Assembly (NCBI GenBank): GCA_965243605.1
Contig: CBDEVQ010000117.1
Span: 26,765-90,764 of the forward strand
DNA from: JBMYYR01 sp965243605
Lineage (GTDB): Bacteria > Bacteroidota > Bacteroidia > Flavobacteriales > CAJXXR01
Direction of reading: 5' to 3'
DNA: 64,000 nucleotides
In this document: one piece after another, positions 34,162 through 42,734 of the stretch
Layout: each line of letters starts with the position of its first letter
Position numbering within the stretch: position 1 is the stretch's first letter
Position numbers and translations under genes: made by a program
The notes under the pieces: model-generated
Databases searched by the model: none
What the model was told of the DNA's origin: nothing
The model's input: only the letters and a program-made list of their open reading frames with translations

Positions 34162-34740
34162 ATGAGTGTAGATTTTTCACAAGTAATCACAATATCTTTA
34201 ACCTTATTTGCGGTTATCGATATACTTGGATCAGTTCCTATCATTATTGATCTAAGAAAAAAATTAGGCCATATACAATCTGAGAAAGCAACACTAGTAT
34301 CTGGTGTTATTATGATTGCTTTTCTTTTTTTAGGAGAACGCCTTTTAAATTTAATCCATTTGGATATCCCATCTTTTGCTATTGCAGGGGCCATTGTTAT
34401 GTTCCTACTCGCCTTAGAAATGATTTTAAATATTGAGATATTTAAATCTGATGGAGAAGATGCCGCTGGAGAAATTGTACCAATAGCATTTCCGCTTATT
34501 GCTGGATCTGGAACTTTAACAACAATAATTTCTATTCGTGCAGAATTTGATATTATTAATGTTATTTTGGGTATTCTTATTAATTTAGCTTTTGTTTATG
34601 TAGTTTTGAAAACTACGTCTAAAATTGAACGATTTTTAGGACAAGGAGGTATTAATGTAATGCGTAGAATATTTGGAATAATTCTTTTAGCGATATCCGT
34701 TAAATTATTTCTAGGAAATCTACATATGGTAAATGCGTAA
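34162..34740 (+). CDS. MarC-family integral membrane protein
   Basis: 192 residues with six hydrophobic helices. Family segments are LTLFAVIDILGSVPIIIDL, ATLVSGVIMIAFLFLGERLL, IAGAIVMFLLALEMILN and PIAFPLIAGSGTLTTIISI. MarC/UPF0056 proteins are widespread inner-membrane proteins of unknown function; early claims of a role in multiple antibiotic resistance were not upheld. The last eight bases overlap the start of the porin gene, so the two are translationally linked. Confidence 0.9.
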   Translation: MSVDFSQVITISLTLFAVIDILGSVPIIIDLRKKLGHIQSEKATLVSGVIMIAFLFLGERLLNLIHLDIPSFAIAGAIVMFLLALEMILNIEIFKSDGEDAAGEIVPIAFPLIAGSGTLTTIISIRAEFDIINVILGILINLAFVYVVLKTTSKIERFLGQGGINVMRRIFGIILLAISVKLFLGNLHMVNA

Positions 34741-36519
34741 AGTGAATTTAAAACGATATATAACCACATTGATAGCCCTATTTTTAGGGCTATTTTTGTC
34801 TAATGCTCAATCTGTTTCAGATAGCTTAACTTTTAAATTAGAACAAGATTCAACAGATATCAATGCGTTTGAAAACGCTGCTGTAAATCGTGATCTTTTT
34901 TGGAAACAAGAAGCCTTATCAAATGTTGGAGGCGCAGTTCAAAAGTTATCTTTAGAGATCCCAAATATATTTTCAGCGTTTAAAACGAGTGGATATGATA
35001 CATACATAGCAAATAGAAAACCTTTTGTTTATAATCATACCTACAAGTTCACACAATTGGATTATAAAACAACCATTGAAGATGGGCAATATATATCGGC
35101 ATTACATACACAATCGTTTGAAAAGTTCTCTTTTGGTATCTTCTATCAAAAGTTATTATCTGAAGGTGATTTTAGCCGAGAAAGAAAAGATCATGTTAAT
35201 TACAGAGTTTAGAATTAACTATCATCCTAAAGACAAAAAATACCACTCTTCATTTTCGTTAACTCATAATGTATCTAAAGTACAAGAAAACGGAGGTTTT
35301 CAATTAGATTCAATTTATACCAATCAAATTGTTTTATCAGATAAGGTTGTTCCAATACAACTATCACAAGCATCAAATGAATTAAAAAACACAGAATACA
35401 ATTGGATAAATGCTTATAAATTTACGGTTTTAGATAGTTTAAAAGTTGGTTTAATTGCTACATCATCATATAGAAAAGAGTCAGAGGTTTATTCAGATTC
35501 GGATCCAATGTATATTCCTAACATCACTGGGTTTACAGATGATACGCCTTATTACCCTAGACTTTTATAACGATTCTACTGCAACGTTGGATAGTGTTGG
35601 ATTTACAAATTTGAGTCAAGAAGTTTTATTAAGTACTACATACAAAAGTTTTGAACTTAAGCCTTATGCCAAGGTAGATTATATGACTTATAATTTGGGG
35701 TTTGGAAAACAATCTGAAACCGCTTATAGACTTGGAGTATATGCCAATGGATTTAATAATAAATTCAAATCCCATTTGGCCATAAAAAAGAGAGGAGACT
35801 TGGCCTCTACTGGAATTGAATTTAATGGACATTTAGCACCTCTTAAATTTATTAGTTTCAATGTATACTATGATGAAAAAGCTCCTGATTTATTTCATCT
35901 AAAGTATGCAAGCAATCACTTTAGATGGGACAACTCTTTTAAAAGAGAAACTCATACACGCTTAGATGCCAATTTAAAGGTATTAAAGAACACTACCCTG
36001 AAAGCATTTTACCACAGGGTAGATGGATATATTTACTTAAATGAAAATGCCATTGCTAGTCAAACCATTTCTGATCATAGTACACAAGGTCTTGAGCTTA
36101 ATTCAATGATTAAGAAAGGTAAATTCACTTTTAGCAATCAATTCCTAGTACAAAACACCACTGGAGAATATTTACAATTGCCAAGCTTTATTGGGCGTAT
36201 TAAATTGGCCTATAAAAATAAGATGTTAGGAGAAGCTCTTGTGCAACCGGGTATCCAATTAAATTATTCGAGTGCATTTTACGCGCCTAAATATATGGCT
36301 CCATTATCTAGTTTTTATTACCAAAATACAGACAAAGTTGGTGGAGCAGTTCTATTGGATGTTTTTGTTAATGTTAAAGTTGCAAACTTTACATTCTACG
36401 GTGTTTTCAAAAACATACTTCAAAATCAAATGTTAAATGAAAACTTTGCTAGTCCAAACTATGTCGGTCCAGTTCAGCGATTTAATTTTGGTTTACGTTG
36501 GAATTTTTATGATAAATAA
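34733..36519 (+). pseudogene. Putative outer-membrane porin, broken by two apparent frameshifts
   Basis: A signal peptide (MRKVNLKRYITTLIALFLGLFLSNAQ) leads a beta-barrel protein read in three successive frames. Frame one ends at TAG 35210-35212 after DHVNYRV; removing one T from 35208-35210 continues as RINYHPKDKKYHSSFSLTHN. Frame two ends at 35568-35570; removing one T from 35563-35566 continues as YPRLYNDSTATLDSVGF to the end FNFGLRWNFYDK. Repaired length is about 594 residues, with the aromatic C-terminus of a barrel and repeated amphipathic strands. It resembles the Bacteroidota putative-porin family. Two +1 insertions in T runs suggest sequencing error as readily as decay. Confidence 0.72.
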
Positions 36520-36530
36520 AGGGAACTTAA

Positions 36531-36974
36531 TTAGTCTTTAGAACTTGGGTTAAATAGATATTTTAAGACAATAATATAAAAGGCGAAAATTGAAGTTGTT
36601 AACGTACCAATAGTCATTAAAAATTCAGATTCCGTCAGTTCAAAAAGGGTAAACTTGGTATATCCTCTTAATCCAATTATTGCAATTATTACGATAAACC
36701 AAATTTTTGTAAAGCTAAATGCCTTTATGGCATGTTCACTTTTAAGAACACTATCTTTTGCTAAATCTTTACGCTTTTGATTTGCATCTTTTCTCTCAGA
36801 AACAAACTTTTGATATTGTAACCAGTCATTTAAGTTACCTAAATGCCCTTTAAACAATTCATTCTCTTCTCTCTCTTTTAACTCCTTAACTTCTGTAATT
36901 TTCTTTTCTTTATCTTTTAAAATAGAAGATTGTAACTTATTCAATAAAGATTCAGCTTTTGATTCTTGTGGCAT
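36531..36974 (-). CDS. Coiled-coil membrane protein paired with the Panacea gene, candidate toxin
   Basis: 147 residues. The N-terminal ~85 residues are strongly charged and helical (KDKEKKITEVKELKEREENE, then QKFVSERKDANQKRKDLAK), a likely coiled coil. Two membrane helices follow, at about 91-108 (IWFIVIIAIIGLRG) and 119-141 (LMTIGTLTTSIFAFYIIVLK), with a short polar tail. Its ATG shares one base with the TAA of the Panacea-domain gene (TAATG), so translation is coupled. The family is unknown to me. By analogy with toxins neutralised by Panacea antitoxins, some of which are small membrane-active proteins, a toxin or effector role is inferred, not shown. Confidence 0.65.
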   Translation of the reverse strand: MPQESKAESLLNKLQSSILKDKEKKITEVKELKEREENELFKGHLGNLNDWLQYQKFVSERKDANQKRKDLAKDSVLKSEHAIKAFSFTKIWFIVIIAIIGLRGYTKFTLFELTESEFLMTIGTLTTSIFAFYIIVLKYLFNPSSKD

Positions 36975-37423
36975 TAGTTAATAATTTTAGAGTAATAGTC
37001 CTTAATTAAATCATTAGAAATAACGGTATTTAATACATTATCAGAAAACACATTATACCAAGGGGAACCTTCTTCATGTGTCTTATCAGACAACTGTCGT
37101 CCTGTATATTCTTTATAATTATTCCAGATAACTTTTAAAAAATCCTCTTCAAATTCTTTTAATTTTTTACTTGTATGTAAATCTATAATCTCAATATCAA
37201 CAGGTTTTTTATTATAGACTTTTATCATTTCGTATAAATCTGGAATGACAGGTCCATACTTCCAAGCTTGAATCTCATTATGAAACAATGGTTTCTTACA
37301 CAACCCCAAGTAATATCCTTGTGCTATGTAAGTTAGCTTTAATAATTTCATTGGCTTAATTCTATCGCCATCATCATTCGCTAATCTTAAAAGTCCTTTT
37401 GCTACATCGAAACAATTATACAT
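36974..37423 (-). CDS. Panacea-domain (DUF4065, SocA-like) antitoxin
   Basis: 149 residues from ATG 37423 (MYNCFDVAKGLLRLAND). The frame is open to an ATG at 37477, but that ATG lies inside the -7 element at 37475-37482, so the shorter start is preferred. Family signatures are RIKPMKLLKLTYIAQGYYLG, the AWKYGPVIPDLYEMIK segment, and LSDKTHEEGSPWYNV at the C-terminus. Panacea domains act as antitoxins (PanA) able to neutralise very different toxins and, as SocA, deliver a toxin to a protease. Upstream partner of the coiled-coil membrane gene. Domain identity is firm; partnership is inferred from coupling. Confidence 0.85.
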   Translation of the reverse strand: MYNCFDVAKGLLRLANDDGDRIKPMKLLKLTYIAQGYYLGLCKKPLFHNEIQAWKYGPVIPDLYEMIKVYNKKPVDIEIIDLHTSKKLKEFEEDFLKVIWNNYKEYTGRQLSDKTHEEGSPWYNVFSDNVLNTVISNDLIKDYYSKIIN

Positions 37424-37474
37424 ATTCTTCTGTTTAAGATTTTCAATAATACAATATATAGTTAATATTTTATG

Positions 37475-37482
37475 CAAATTTA
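37475..37482 (-). promoter_or_regulatory. -7 promoter element of the Panacea operon (TAAATTTG)
   Basis: TAAATTTG followed by C on the minus strand. Predicted transcription start at about 37471, giving a leader of roughly 47 bases to ATG 37423. Confidence 0.45.
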
Positions 37483-37570
37483 ATCAAATTGCTTTAATTA
37501 ATTAAATCGTGAATTTATATCCTATTCAATTGCTGTATTTTTTGAGCTTCCATTTATTCTAAACTAAAAA

Positions 37571-37604
37571 AAGCCAACTAAAATTTAATTATTCTAGTTG
37601 GCTT
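37571..37604 (-). terminator. Terminator of the beta-barrel gene
   Basis: 10-bp stem AAGCCAACTA / TAGTTGGCTT with A-rich and T-rich flanks, just downstream of the minus-strand gene ending at 37627. It also insulates the Panacea operon. Confidence 0.85.
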
Positions 37605-37626
37605 TTTTTATGTGTATAATTCGGAT

Positions 37627-38232
37627 TTACCACTTAGGGTAAAAGTGATTAAATTGAACTGACAAACCTAAGTTTAGTCCGCTTAAATCTCCATTTTCGG
37701 TCTGAAACAAATTGACTCCGTTAGCCATATTATATCCTACATCTAATCCAATCTTGAAATTCTTATTGGGTGTAAAAAATAACTTTGCACCAATTTGGGT
37801 ATTTAAAAAATTATCTTCCAAATTGTCTATTGCAACAAGTGTTGCCAAAGGTACTTGCGTATATTCATAGGTCATAAATGATGTATTCAAAAATGGAGCA
37901 ACAGAAAATTTATCATTAACATCATACTCATACATTAAATCTAGACCAATACCTGAATATTTTAATTCTGTATCAATATTTGCAGCGATTCGATCAATTT
38001 CAGATTTAGTTTCTCCAAACGATGTCACGTAATGCGCACCAATATGAAATTTCGAAAAATGCATTCCCATCGTAACCTTACCATTAAATGTGTCATCGTA
38101 AGGTGTAATCTGGTTCATTGTTAAACTTCCATAAAATCCTTTAGTAACTTCATGATCGTTAACTTCCTTTCGTTCTTCTTGAGCAAACATAAAGGTTGGT
38201 AATAATAAAGCTAGATAAACTAATTTCTTCAT
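37627..38232 (-). CDS. Outer-membrane beta-barrel protein
   Basis: 201 residues. Signal peptide 1-17 (LVYLALLLPTFMFAQ) is followed by alternating amphipathic strands such as GFYGSLTMNQITPYDD, GMHFSKFHIGAHYVTSFG, YSGIGLDLMYEYDVNDKFSV and NFKIGLDVGYNMANGVN. The C-terminal LNLGLSVQFNHFYPKW provides the terminal barrel strand. It looks like a small OmpW/OmpA-N-type barrel of the Bacteroidota; ligand unknown. A near-consensus -7 (TAACTTTA) is about 30 bases upstream. Confidence 0.78.
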   Translation of the reverse strand: MKKLVYLALLLPTFMFAQEERKEVNDHEVTKGFYGSLTMNQITPYDDTFNGKVTMGMHFSKFHIGAHYVTSFGETKSEIDRIAANIDTELKYSGIGLDLMYEYDVNDKFSVAPFLNTSFMTYEYTQVPLATLVAIDNLEDNFLNTQIGAKLFFTPNKNFKIGLDVGYNMANGVNLFQTENGDLSGLNLGLSVQFNHFYPKW

Positions 38233-38322
38233 AAATAAAATTTTAATGGTTTAAAGTTAATATATCCATCTAAAAGTACGAATTAATAAAGTTAACAGAA
38301 TCTAATCCACGTTAAAACCTTA

Positions 38323-38433
38323 TTATTTTTTCTTTTTTGAGGACATTTTAATAGCCAAATACACAAACCCTGCCAAAAAATGACCAATGACTACAATGGC
38401 TGCAACATAATACCAAAAATTAGAATCTCTCAT
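38323..38433 (-). CDS. Candidate 36-residue membrane protein
   Basis: A short frame, MRDSNFWYYVAAIVVIGHFL then AGFVYLAIKMSSKKKK: one transmembrane helix (about 6-28), an inside tail of lysines, and two stop codons in tandem (TAATAA). A TACTTTTA element lies about 12 bases upstream. The hydrophobic helix with positive-inside tail looks like a real small membrane protein rather than noise. The rest of the 38233-38604 gap shows nothing. Confidence 0.5.
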   Translation of the reverse strand: MRDSNFWYYVAAIVVIGHFLAGFVYLAIKMSSKKKK

Positions 38434-38604
38434 CGTCTTGTTTTTAGTAAAAGTAAACCATGATTATGAAATTATTAATGATAAAAGTCACATAGGATAA
38501 GCTGAATTGTATAATTGATAATTGAATATAATACCCTACACTATATTCTATCACTTATACATTAATTACTCCTTTCTAAAATCGAATAATTCTATAAGTC
38601 AAAT

Positions 38605-39162
38605 TTATGATTTTTCATGAAATGATTCCTTAGTGATCTCATAACACCAACACGACTCTAATATAGGATAGTCCTTTAGTAAACTATGCTTAAATTCTAA
38701 TGCCTTAGACATACCTATTTTTATCATGATATGCTCAGATTTCACATTAACCTGAGGACAAATGGCATTTATTACATCTAATTTAAGCGTATTAAATGCA
38801 TAATTTAAACTTGCATTAGCCCCTTCGGTGGCATAACCTTTCTTCCAGTATTTTTCATTTAAACGCCAACCAATATCTACACATGGTGTAAACTCCGCAG
38901 AAAAGACTTGATTAGATAGACCTATGAATCCAATAAATTCTTTTGTTTTCAAAATGTCAACTGCAAAATAACAATACGCTGATGTATTAAATTGTTCTTG
39001 CATACGTAATATAAAAGCCTTTGTATCTTCTAAATTCGGTTTTACAGGAAAAAACTCCATAACCTTAGAACTCTGATTTATCTGATACATTGGTTCAATA
39101 TCAGAATTGGTCCAAACTCTAAACCCTAAACGCTCTGAAGTGTATATATATTTTGAAGTCAT
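38605..39162 (-). CDS. GNAT N-acetyltransferase, RimJ/RimL-like
   Basis: 185 residues. The start TSERLGFRVWTNSDIEPM is the RimJ/RimL-type GNAT opening. FIGFIGLSNQ, CVDIGWRLNEKYWKKGYATE (acetyl-CoA loop with the KGYATE motif) and VNVKSEHIMIKIGMSKAL follow. Acetyl-CoA-dependent transfer to an amine; these enzymes modify ribosomal protein N-termini, antibiotics or small molecules, and the acceptor here cannot be told. Stands alone. Confidence 0.85.
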   Translation of the reverse strand: MTSKYIYTSERLGFRVWTNSDIEPMYQINQSSKVMEFFPVKPNLEDTKAFILRMQEQFNTSAYCYFAVDILKTKEFIGFIGLSNQVFSAEFTPCVDIGWRLNEKYWKKGYATEGANASLNYAFNTLKLDVINAICPQVNVKSEHIMIKIGMSKALEFKHSLLKDYPILESCWCYEITKESFHEKS

Positions 39163-39220
39163 TGAGTATCTATTTTAATATTCTTGAGTTTAGAATTAAG
39201 GTCAGGTTTAATTTAACCCT

Positions 39221-39988
39221 TTAAATCTTTCCTTTTTTTATCCATTCTCTAACAATATATTTTTTAGTAAAACAAGGTATATCCTTAACCAATATTCCTT
39301 TATTCTCAGTCTTTAAACTGTAAAACATACGCCTTGATGATCCTATTTTAAAATCATCTTTATCATGTATTTTAACAATTAATCTATTGTTTATATTCGT
39401 ATTAAAAGCGTACCGAATATAAACTTTATAATTATGTACTCCGTTTATACCTACATAACCTTCGGATACCTTATAAACTATACCTTTTGTAAAGCCACCT
39501 TCAGTTATTAATTTATACTTGGTATATCCAGTATTCACAATGACTATTAATATGATCAATATGATTGCTAATACAAAAAAATATCCCTTATTCACAATAA
39601 GTGGAAGTTCACTAACCGTATTCTCTATTCGAAACTGCTGTTCGTTATTGGAACTAATTTCAATAGAAATTCGGTCTCCACTCTTTAAATTATTTAAGTA
39701 TCCATATGAATACCATTTATTCTTTTCATTTGGATCAAGTGTTGTAAATTCTAATTTATATACATCACCATTTCCAGTAAAGTATCCCGTATTTTCTTGA
39801 CTCAAAAAAACACCATCTATCTTTGAGCTTACATTTCCGAAATCACCACCTTCAATTAACTGACTTTCAATATCGGTTTCATGTGATTCAGAGATTAAAA
39901 ATATAAAAAAGAAAACACCTAGAATTATACCCCAGAAACCATTTGAGCATATATATATATTATGAAGTATTGGTAACTCTCTTTTCAT
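39221..39988 (-). CDS. Uncharacterised membrane protein, DUF3592-like layout
   Basis: 255 residues. Helix one at about 15-32 (GFWGIILGVFFFIFLI), an extracytoplasmic beta domain (about 35-130, with GYFTGNGDVYKLEF and SGDRISIEISS), helix two at about 133-153 (FFVLAIILIILIVIV), then a second beta domain (TKGIVYKVSEGYVGING, VYIRYAFNTN). No family recognised with certainty; the plan recalls DUF3592. The ATG shares one base with the stop of the aminotransferase gene (TAATG), making it the last gene of the ubiA operon. Confidence 0.6.
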   Translation of the reverse strand: MKRELPILHNIYICSNGFWGIILGVFFFIFLISESHETDIESQLIEGGDFGNVSSKIDGVFLSQENTGYFTGNGDVYKLEFTTLDPNEKNKWYSYGYLNNLKSGDRISIEISSNNEQQFRIENTVSELPLIVNKGYFFVLAIILIILIVIVNTGYTKYKLITEGGFTKGIVYKVSEGYVGINGVHNYKVYIRYAFNTNINNRLIVKIHDKDDFKIGSSRRMFYSLKTENKGILVKDIPCFTKKYIVREWIKKGKI

Positions 39989-41172
39989 TAATAACGATTA
40001 AGAACCGAAATTATTTTTTTGCAAGCAAGCTCTATTTCTTCTTGGGTTATTGTTAATGGAGGACTTAACCTTAAGCTCTTTGGGTTAAATAAAAAGAAGA
40101 ATGTTAATACACCTTCCTTTAGCAATTCATCAAATACATATTGACATATTTCTTCGGATTCCAACTCTATACCAATGGCTAATCCTGTTGCATTAATTCG
40201 TATTATTTTTGAATGTTTTAACCCTTCCAAAAATATTTTCTTTTTAGATTCAACATCATTTAATAGGGTACCTTCTTTTAATACATTCCACGTTTCTAAC
40301 GCGGCAGCACAACAAACCGGGTGCCCTCCAAATGTGGTGATATGCCCGAGTTTTGGATCTTTAGACAGTTGTTGCATATAAGTATCCGAGGTAATAAATG
40401 CGCCAATTGGCATTCCCCCTCCCATTCCTTTAGCGATACATAAAACATCTGGTATTACATTATAATATTCAAACCCAAACATAGTCCCTAAACGGCCATA
40501 ACATGTCTGAATTTCATCAAAAATCAGTAATGCACCTACTTCATTACATTTTTCTCTAAGTGCCTCTAAAAATGCTTTAGTAGCTGGTATAAACCCCGTT
40601 GCCCCTTGAACAGGTTCTACAATAACACCGGCTGTTTGTTTATTTATTACCGATAGAGAATTTATATTATTAAACTCAATGTGATAACATTCTGGAAGTA
40701 AAGGTCTGAACTTAGCTTTCATATGCTCCTCTCCCATTATACTTAAGGCTCCATTTGTACTTCCGTGATATGAATGTTTACAGGATACTATTTGTGTTTT
40801 ACGCGTTACACGTTTAGCCAGTTTAATAGAAGCTTCTATGGACTCAACACCAGAGTTTACAAAATAAGTAGAATTCAAATTATCAGGTAAGTGATTTGCA
40901 TATTCTAGGGCTAAATTATATTGTGGATCTTGAATAAACTCACCATAAACCATAACATGCATATATCGATCTACCTGTTGTTTAACGGCTTGTTTTACAC
41001 GCTCATGGCCATGCCCTAACGTACATGCAGATACTCCAGCAATTAGATCCAAATAAGACTTCCCTGTCTTATCCCAAATGTAATTCCCTTCTGCTTTTTC
41101 TATTTCTAACACCATTGAATATGGTGTTGTTTGCCCTTGGTGTTTTAAGAAAAGTTCTTGTCGTTTATTCAT
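39988..41172 (-). CDS. Class III PLP-dependent aminotransferase
   Basis: 394 residues. Motifs are LDLIAGVSACTLGHGHERV, STYFVNSGVESIEASIKLAK (PLP phosphate site), SYHGSTNGALSIMG, LLIFDEIQTCYGRLGTMF (PLP-ring aspartate) and the Schiff-base lysine in CIAKGMGGGMPIGAF, then TTFGGHPVCCAAALE. The fold is that of acetylornithine/ornithine and other omega-amino-acid transaminases; donor substrate unknown. It overlaps maf by eight bases and the membrane protein gene by one base. No arginine genes are adjacent. Confidence 0.88.
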   Translation of the reverse strand: MNKRQELFLKHQGQTTPYSMVLEIEKAEGNYIWDKTGKSYLDLIAGVSACTLGHGHERVKQAVKQQVDRYMHVMVYGEFIQDPQYNLALEYANHLPDNLNSTYFVNSGVESIEASIKLAKRVTRKTQIVSCKHSYHGSTNGALSIMGEEHMKAKFRPLLPECYHIEFNNINSLSVINKQTAGVIVEPVQGATGFIPATKAFLEALREKCNEVGALLIFDEIQTCYGRLGTMFGFEYYNVIPDVLCIAKGMGGGMPIGAFITSDTYMQQLSKDPKLGHITTFGGHPVCCAAALETWNVLKEGTLLNDVESKKKIFLEGLKHSKIIRINATGLAIGIELESEEICQYVFDELLKEGVLTFFFLFNPKSLRLSPPLTITQEEIELACKKIISVLNRY

Positions 41173-41767
41173 CCGATAAAAAACATTGTAGTTGAGTAAT
41201 AAATTTAGCCATTGGGAATCCCATTACATTATAATAACATCCATCTATTTTAGAGATGCACCATTTCCCAATAGAATCTTGAATTCCATAAGCACCGGCT
41301 TTATCCTGAAATGTATTCTGATTTAAATAATCTTGAATTACATCTGAAGAAATAGAATTAAAATGAACCATTGTTTCTTCATAAAACACCTCTTGTTTCT
41401 GTGTTGTTTTTATACAAACTCCAGTTAAAACACGATGTGAATTCCCTGAATATGCCTCTAAAAACACTTTTGCTTGAAGTCTATCTTGAGGCTTCCCAAG
41501 AATTGAATTGTTCTGAACAACAATTGTATCTGCTGTTATGACCAAATCTTTTTCTTTTAACACATCGTTTTGGGCGTCTGCTTTTTCAGTTGCCAATGCC
41601 ATGACCTGATCTTCAACTGACAAAAAATCAGTTAACGCTTCATTGGTTTCAATTGCCCTAACATTAAACGGAATGCCAACATCTGTAAATAATTGTTGTC
41701 TTCTTGGTGAGTTAGAAGCCAGAATGAGATTATACTTTTCTAATTTCTGTTTAAGCTTTATATCCAT
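41165..41767 (-). CDS. maf: Maf-like nucleoside triphosphate pyrophosphatase
   Basis: 200 residues. Signature IASNSPRRQQLF-type start (LILASNSPRRQQLFTDVG), VITADTIVV with the metal-binding aspartate, and DKAGAYGIQDSIGKWCI near the C-terminus. Maf proteins hydrolyse non-canonical or pyrimidine nucleotides and are linked to cell-division arrest. It overlaps the prenyltransferase gene by ten bases and the aminotransferase by eight. Confidence 0.92.
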   Translation of the reverse strand: MDIKLKQKLEKYNLILASNSPRRQQLFTDVGIPFNVRAIETNEALTDFLSVEDQVMALATEKADAQNDVLKEKDLVITADTIVVQNNSILGKPQDRLQAKVFLEAYSGNSHRVLTGVCIKTTQKQEVFYEETMVHFNSISSDVIQDYLNQNTFQDKAGAYGIQDSIGKWCISKIDGCYYNVMGFPMAKFITQLQCFLSDE

Positions 41768-42660
41768 AAAATCACTGATATTATTCCCAAAAGCATGACC
41801 ATTTTTAATAAACGTGATGCTTTATGAAAATGAAGATTTGTTTTCGCAAATTTAACCAAACCAATTAATGCCGTTATACAGAATAAAAATAAACCGTAAA
41901 AAAGAATGGCTTTATCAAGACTAATATTCATCCATCCTAAAAAATACAAAAATGTAAATGCGGTTGTTCCTAAAATAAAAACGACAATTTGTTTTGTTCT
42001 ATTAACCCCTAATACAATTGGTAATGTTTTACATCCAAATTCAGAATCTCCCTTTCTGTCCTCAATATCTTTTATTATTTCTCGAGATAAGTTTAGTAAA
42101 AAAGCAAGTACCGATAAAAACAATAAATGTTTAAGATGAATTGAACTGGTAACATTTAAATATTGGAGCTCAATAAATGGAAAAATAAATATGACTAACC
42201 CTGAAATGAGCACCGAAATGGTCAGGTTACCAATTAAAAACACTCGTTTTAACTTATAGGAATAAAACCATAATAAGAATGTGCTAATTGGATAAATTAT
42301 AGCGTATTCCGTAATTTTATATTTAAACGTTAAATATAAAGTAACCATTCCACATACTATATTCATCAGTATATAAACACTCCATAATACAGTTTTAGAA
42401 GCTCCTATAAGTTGATTTTTCGAATGATTTTTTGAGTCAATTTTCTCATCATATACATCATTAATCATAAACCCAGAACCCGCTCCTAATACAATCGCGA
42501 AAACGAAAATTAAAAAATCGATATTTGAGAAAAGTAAGGTGGAGTTTTTAAAATGAGGAATGAGGTAAATCCATCTATAAAAAACCATAAAAAACACCAT
42601 CATCACTAGGTTTATAGGACGAAAAGAATGGATGATCTTTGTTAACAGAATTTGACTCAA
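41758..42660 (-). CDS. UbiA-family prenyltransferase, GGGP geranylgeranyltransferase type
   Basis: 300 residues, about nine transmembrane helices. The first aspartate-rich motif is NDVYDEKIDSKNHSKNQ and the second is REIIKDIEDRKGDSEFG. UbiA enzymes transfer a prenyl diphosphate to an acceptor; Bacteroidota proteins of this subgroup are generally annotated as (S)-2,3-di-O-geranylgeranylglyceryl-phosphate synthase, the archaeal ether-lipid enzyme. Acceptor specificity is not proven by the sequence; a quinone or haem prenyltransferase is the alternative, but menA is separate at 57141. First gene of the operon with maf, the aminotransferase and the membrane protein. Confidence 0.82.
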   Translation of the reverse strand: MSQILLTKIIHSFRPINLVMMVFFMVFYRWIYLIPHFKNSTLLFSNIDFLIFVFAIVLGAGSGFMINDVYDEKIDSKNHSKNQLIGASKTVLWSVYILMNIVCGMVTLYLTFKYKITEYAIIYPISTFLLWFYSYKLKRVFLIGNLTISVLISGLVIFIFPFIELQYLNVTSSIHLKHLLFLSVLAFLLNLSREIIKDIEDRKGDSEFGCKTLPIVLGVNRTKQIVVFILGTTAFTFLYFLGWMNISLDKAILFYGLFLFCITALIGLVKFAKTNLHFHKASRLLKMVMLLGIISVILWI

Positions 42661-42676
42661 AGTTGATTATTTTTCT

Positions 42677-42708
42677 CAAAAATATCAATTCTAATTGTAT
42701 CTTGCCAA
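42677..42708 (-). promoter_or_regulatory. Promoter of the prenyltransferase operon, TTG-N21-TATTTTTG
   Basis: On the minus strand TTG (42708-42706), a 21-base spacer and TATTTTTG (42684-42677). A plus-strand TATCTTGC just to its right may be a divergent promoter for the lipoprotein gene, so the two would overlap. Confidence 0.5.
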
Positions 42709-42734
42709 CACGTAACCCTAATTCTAATAAATTC

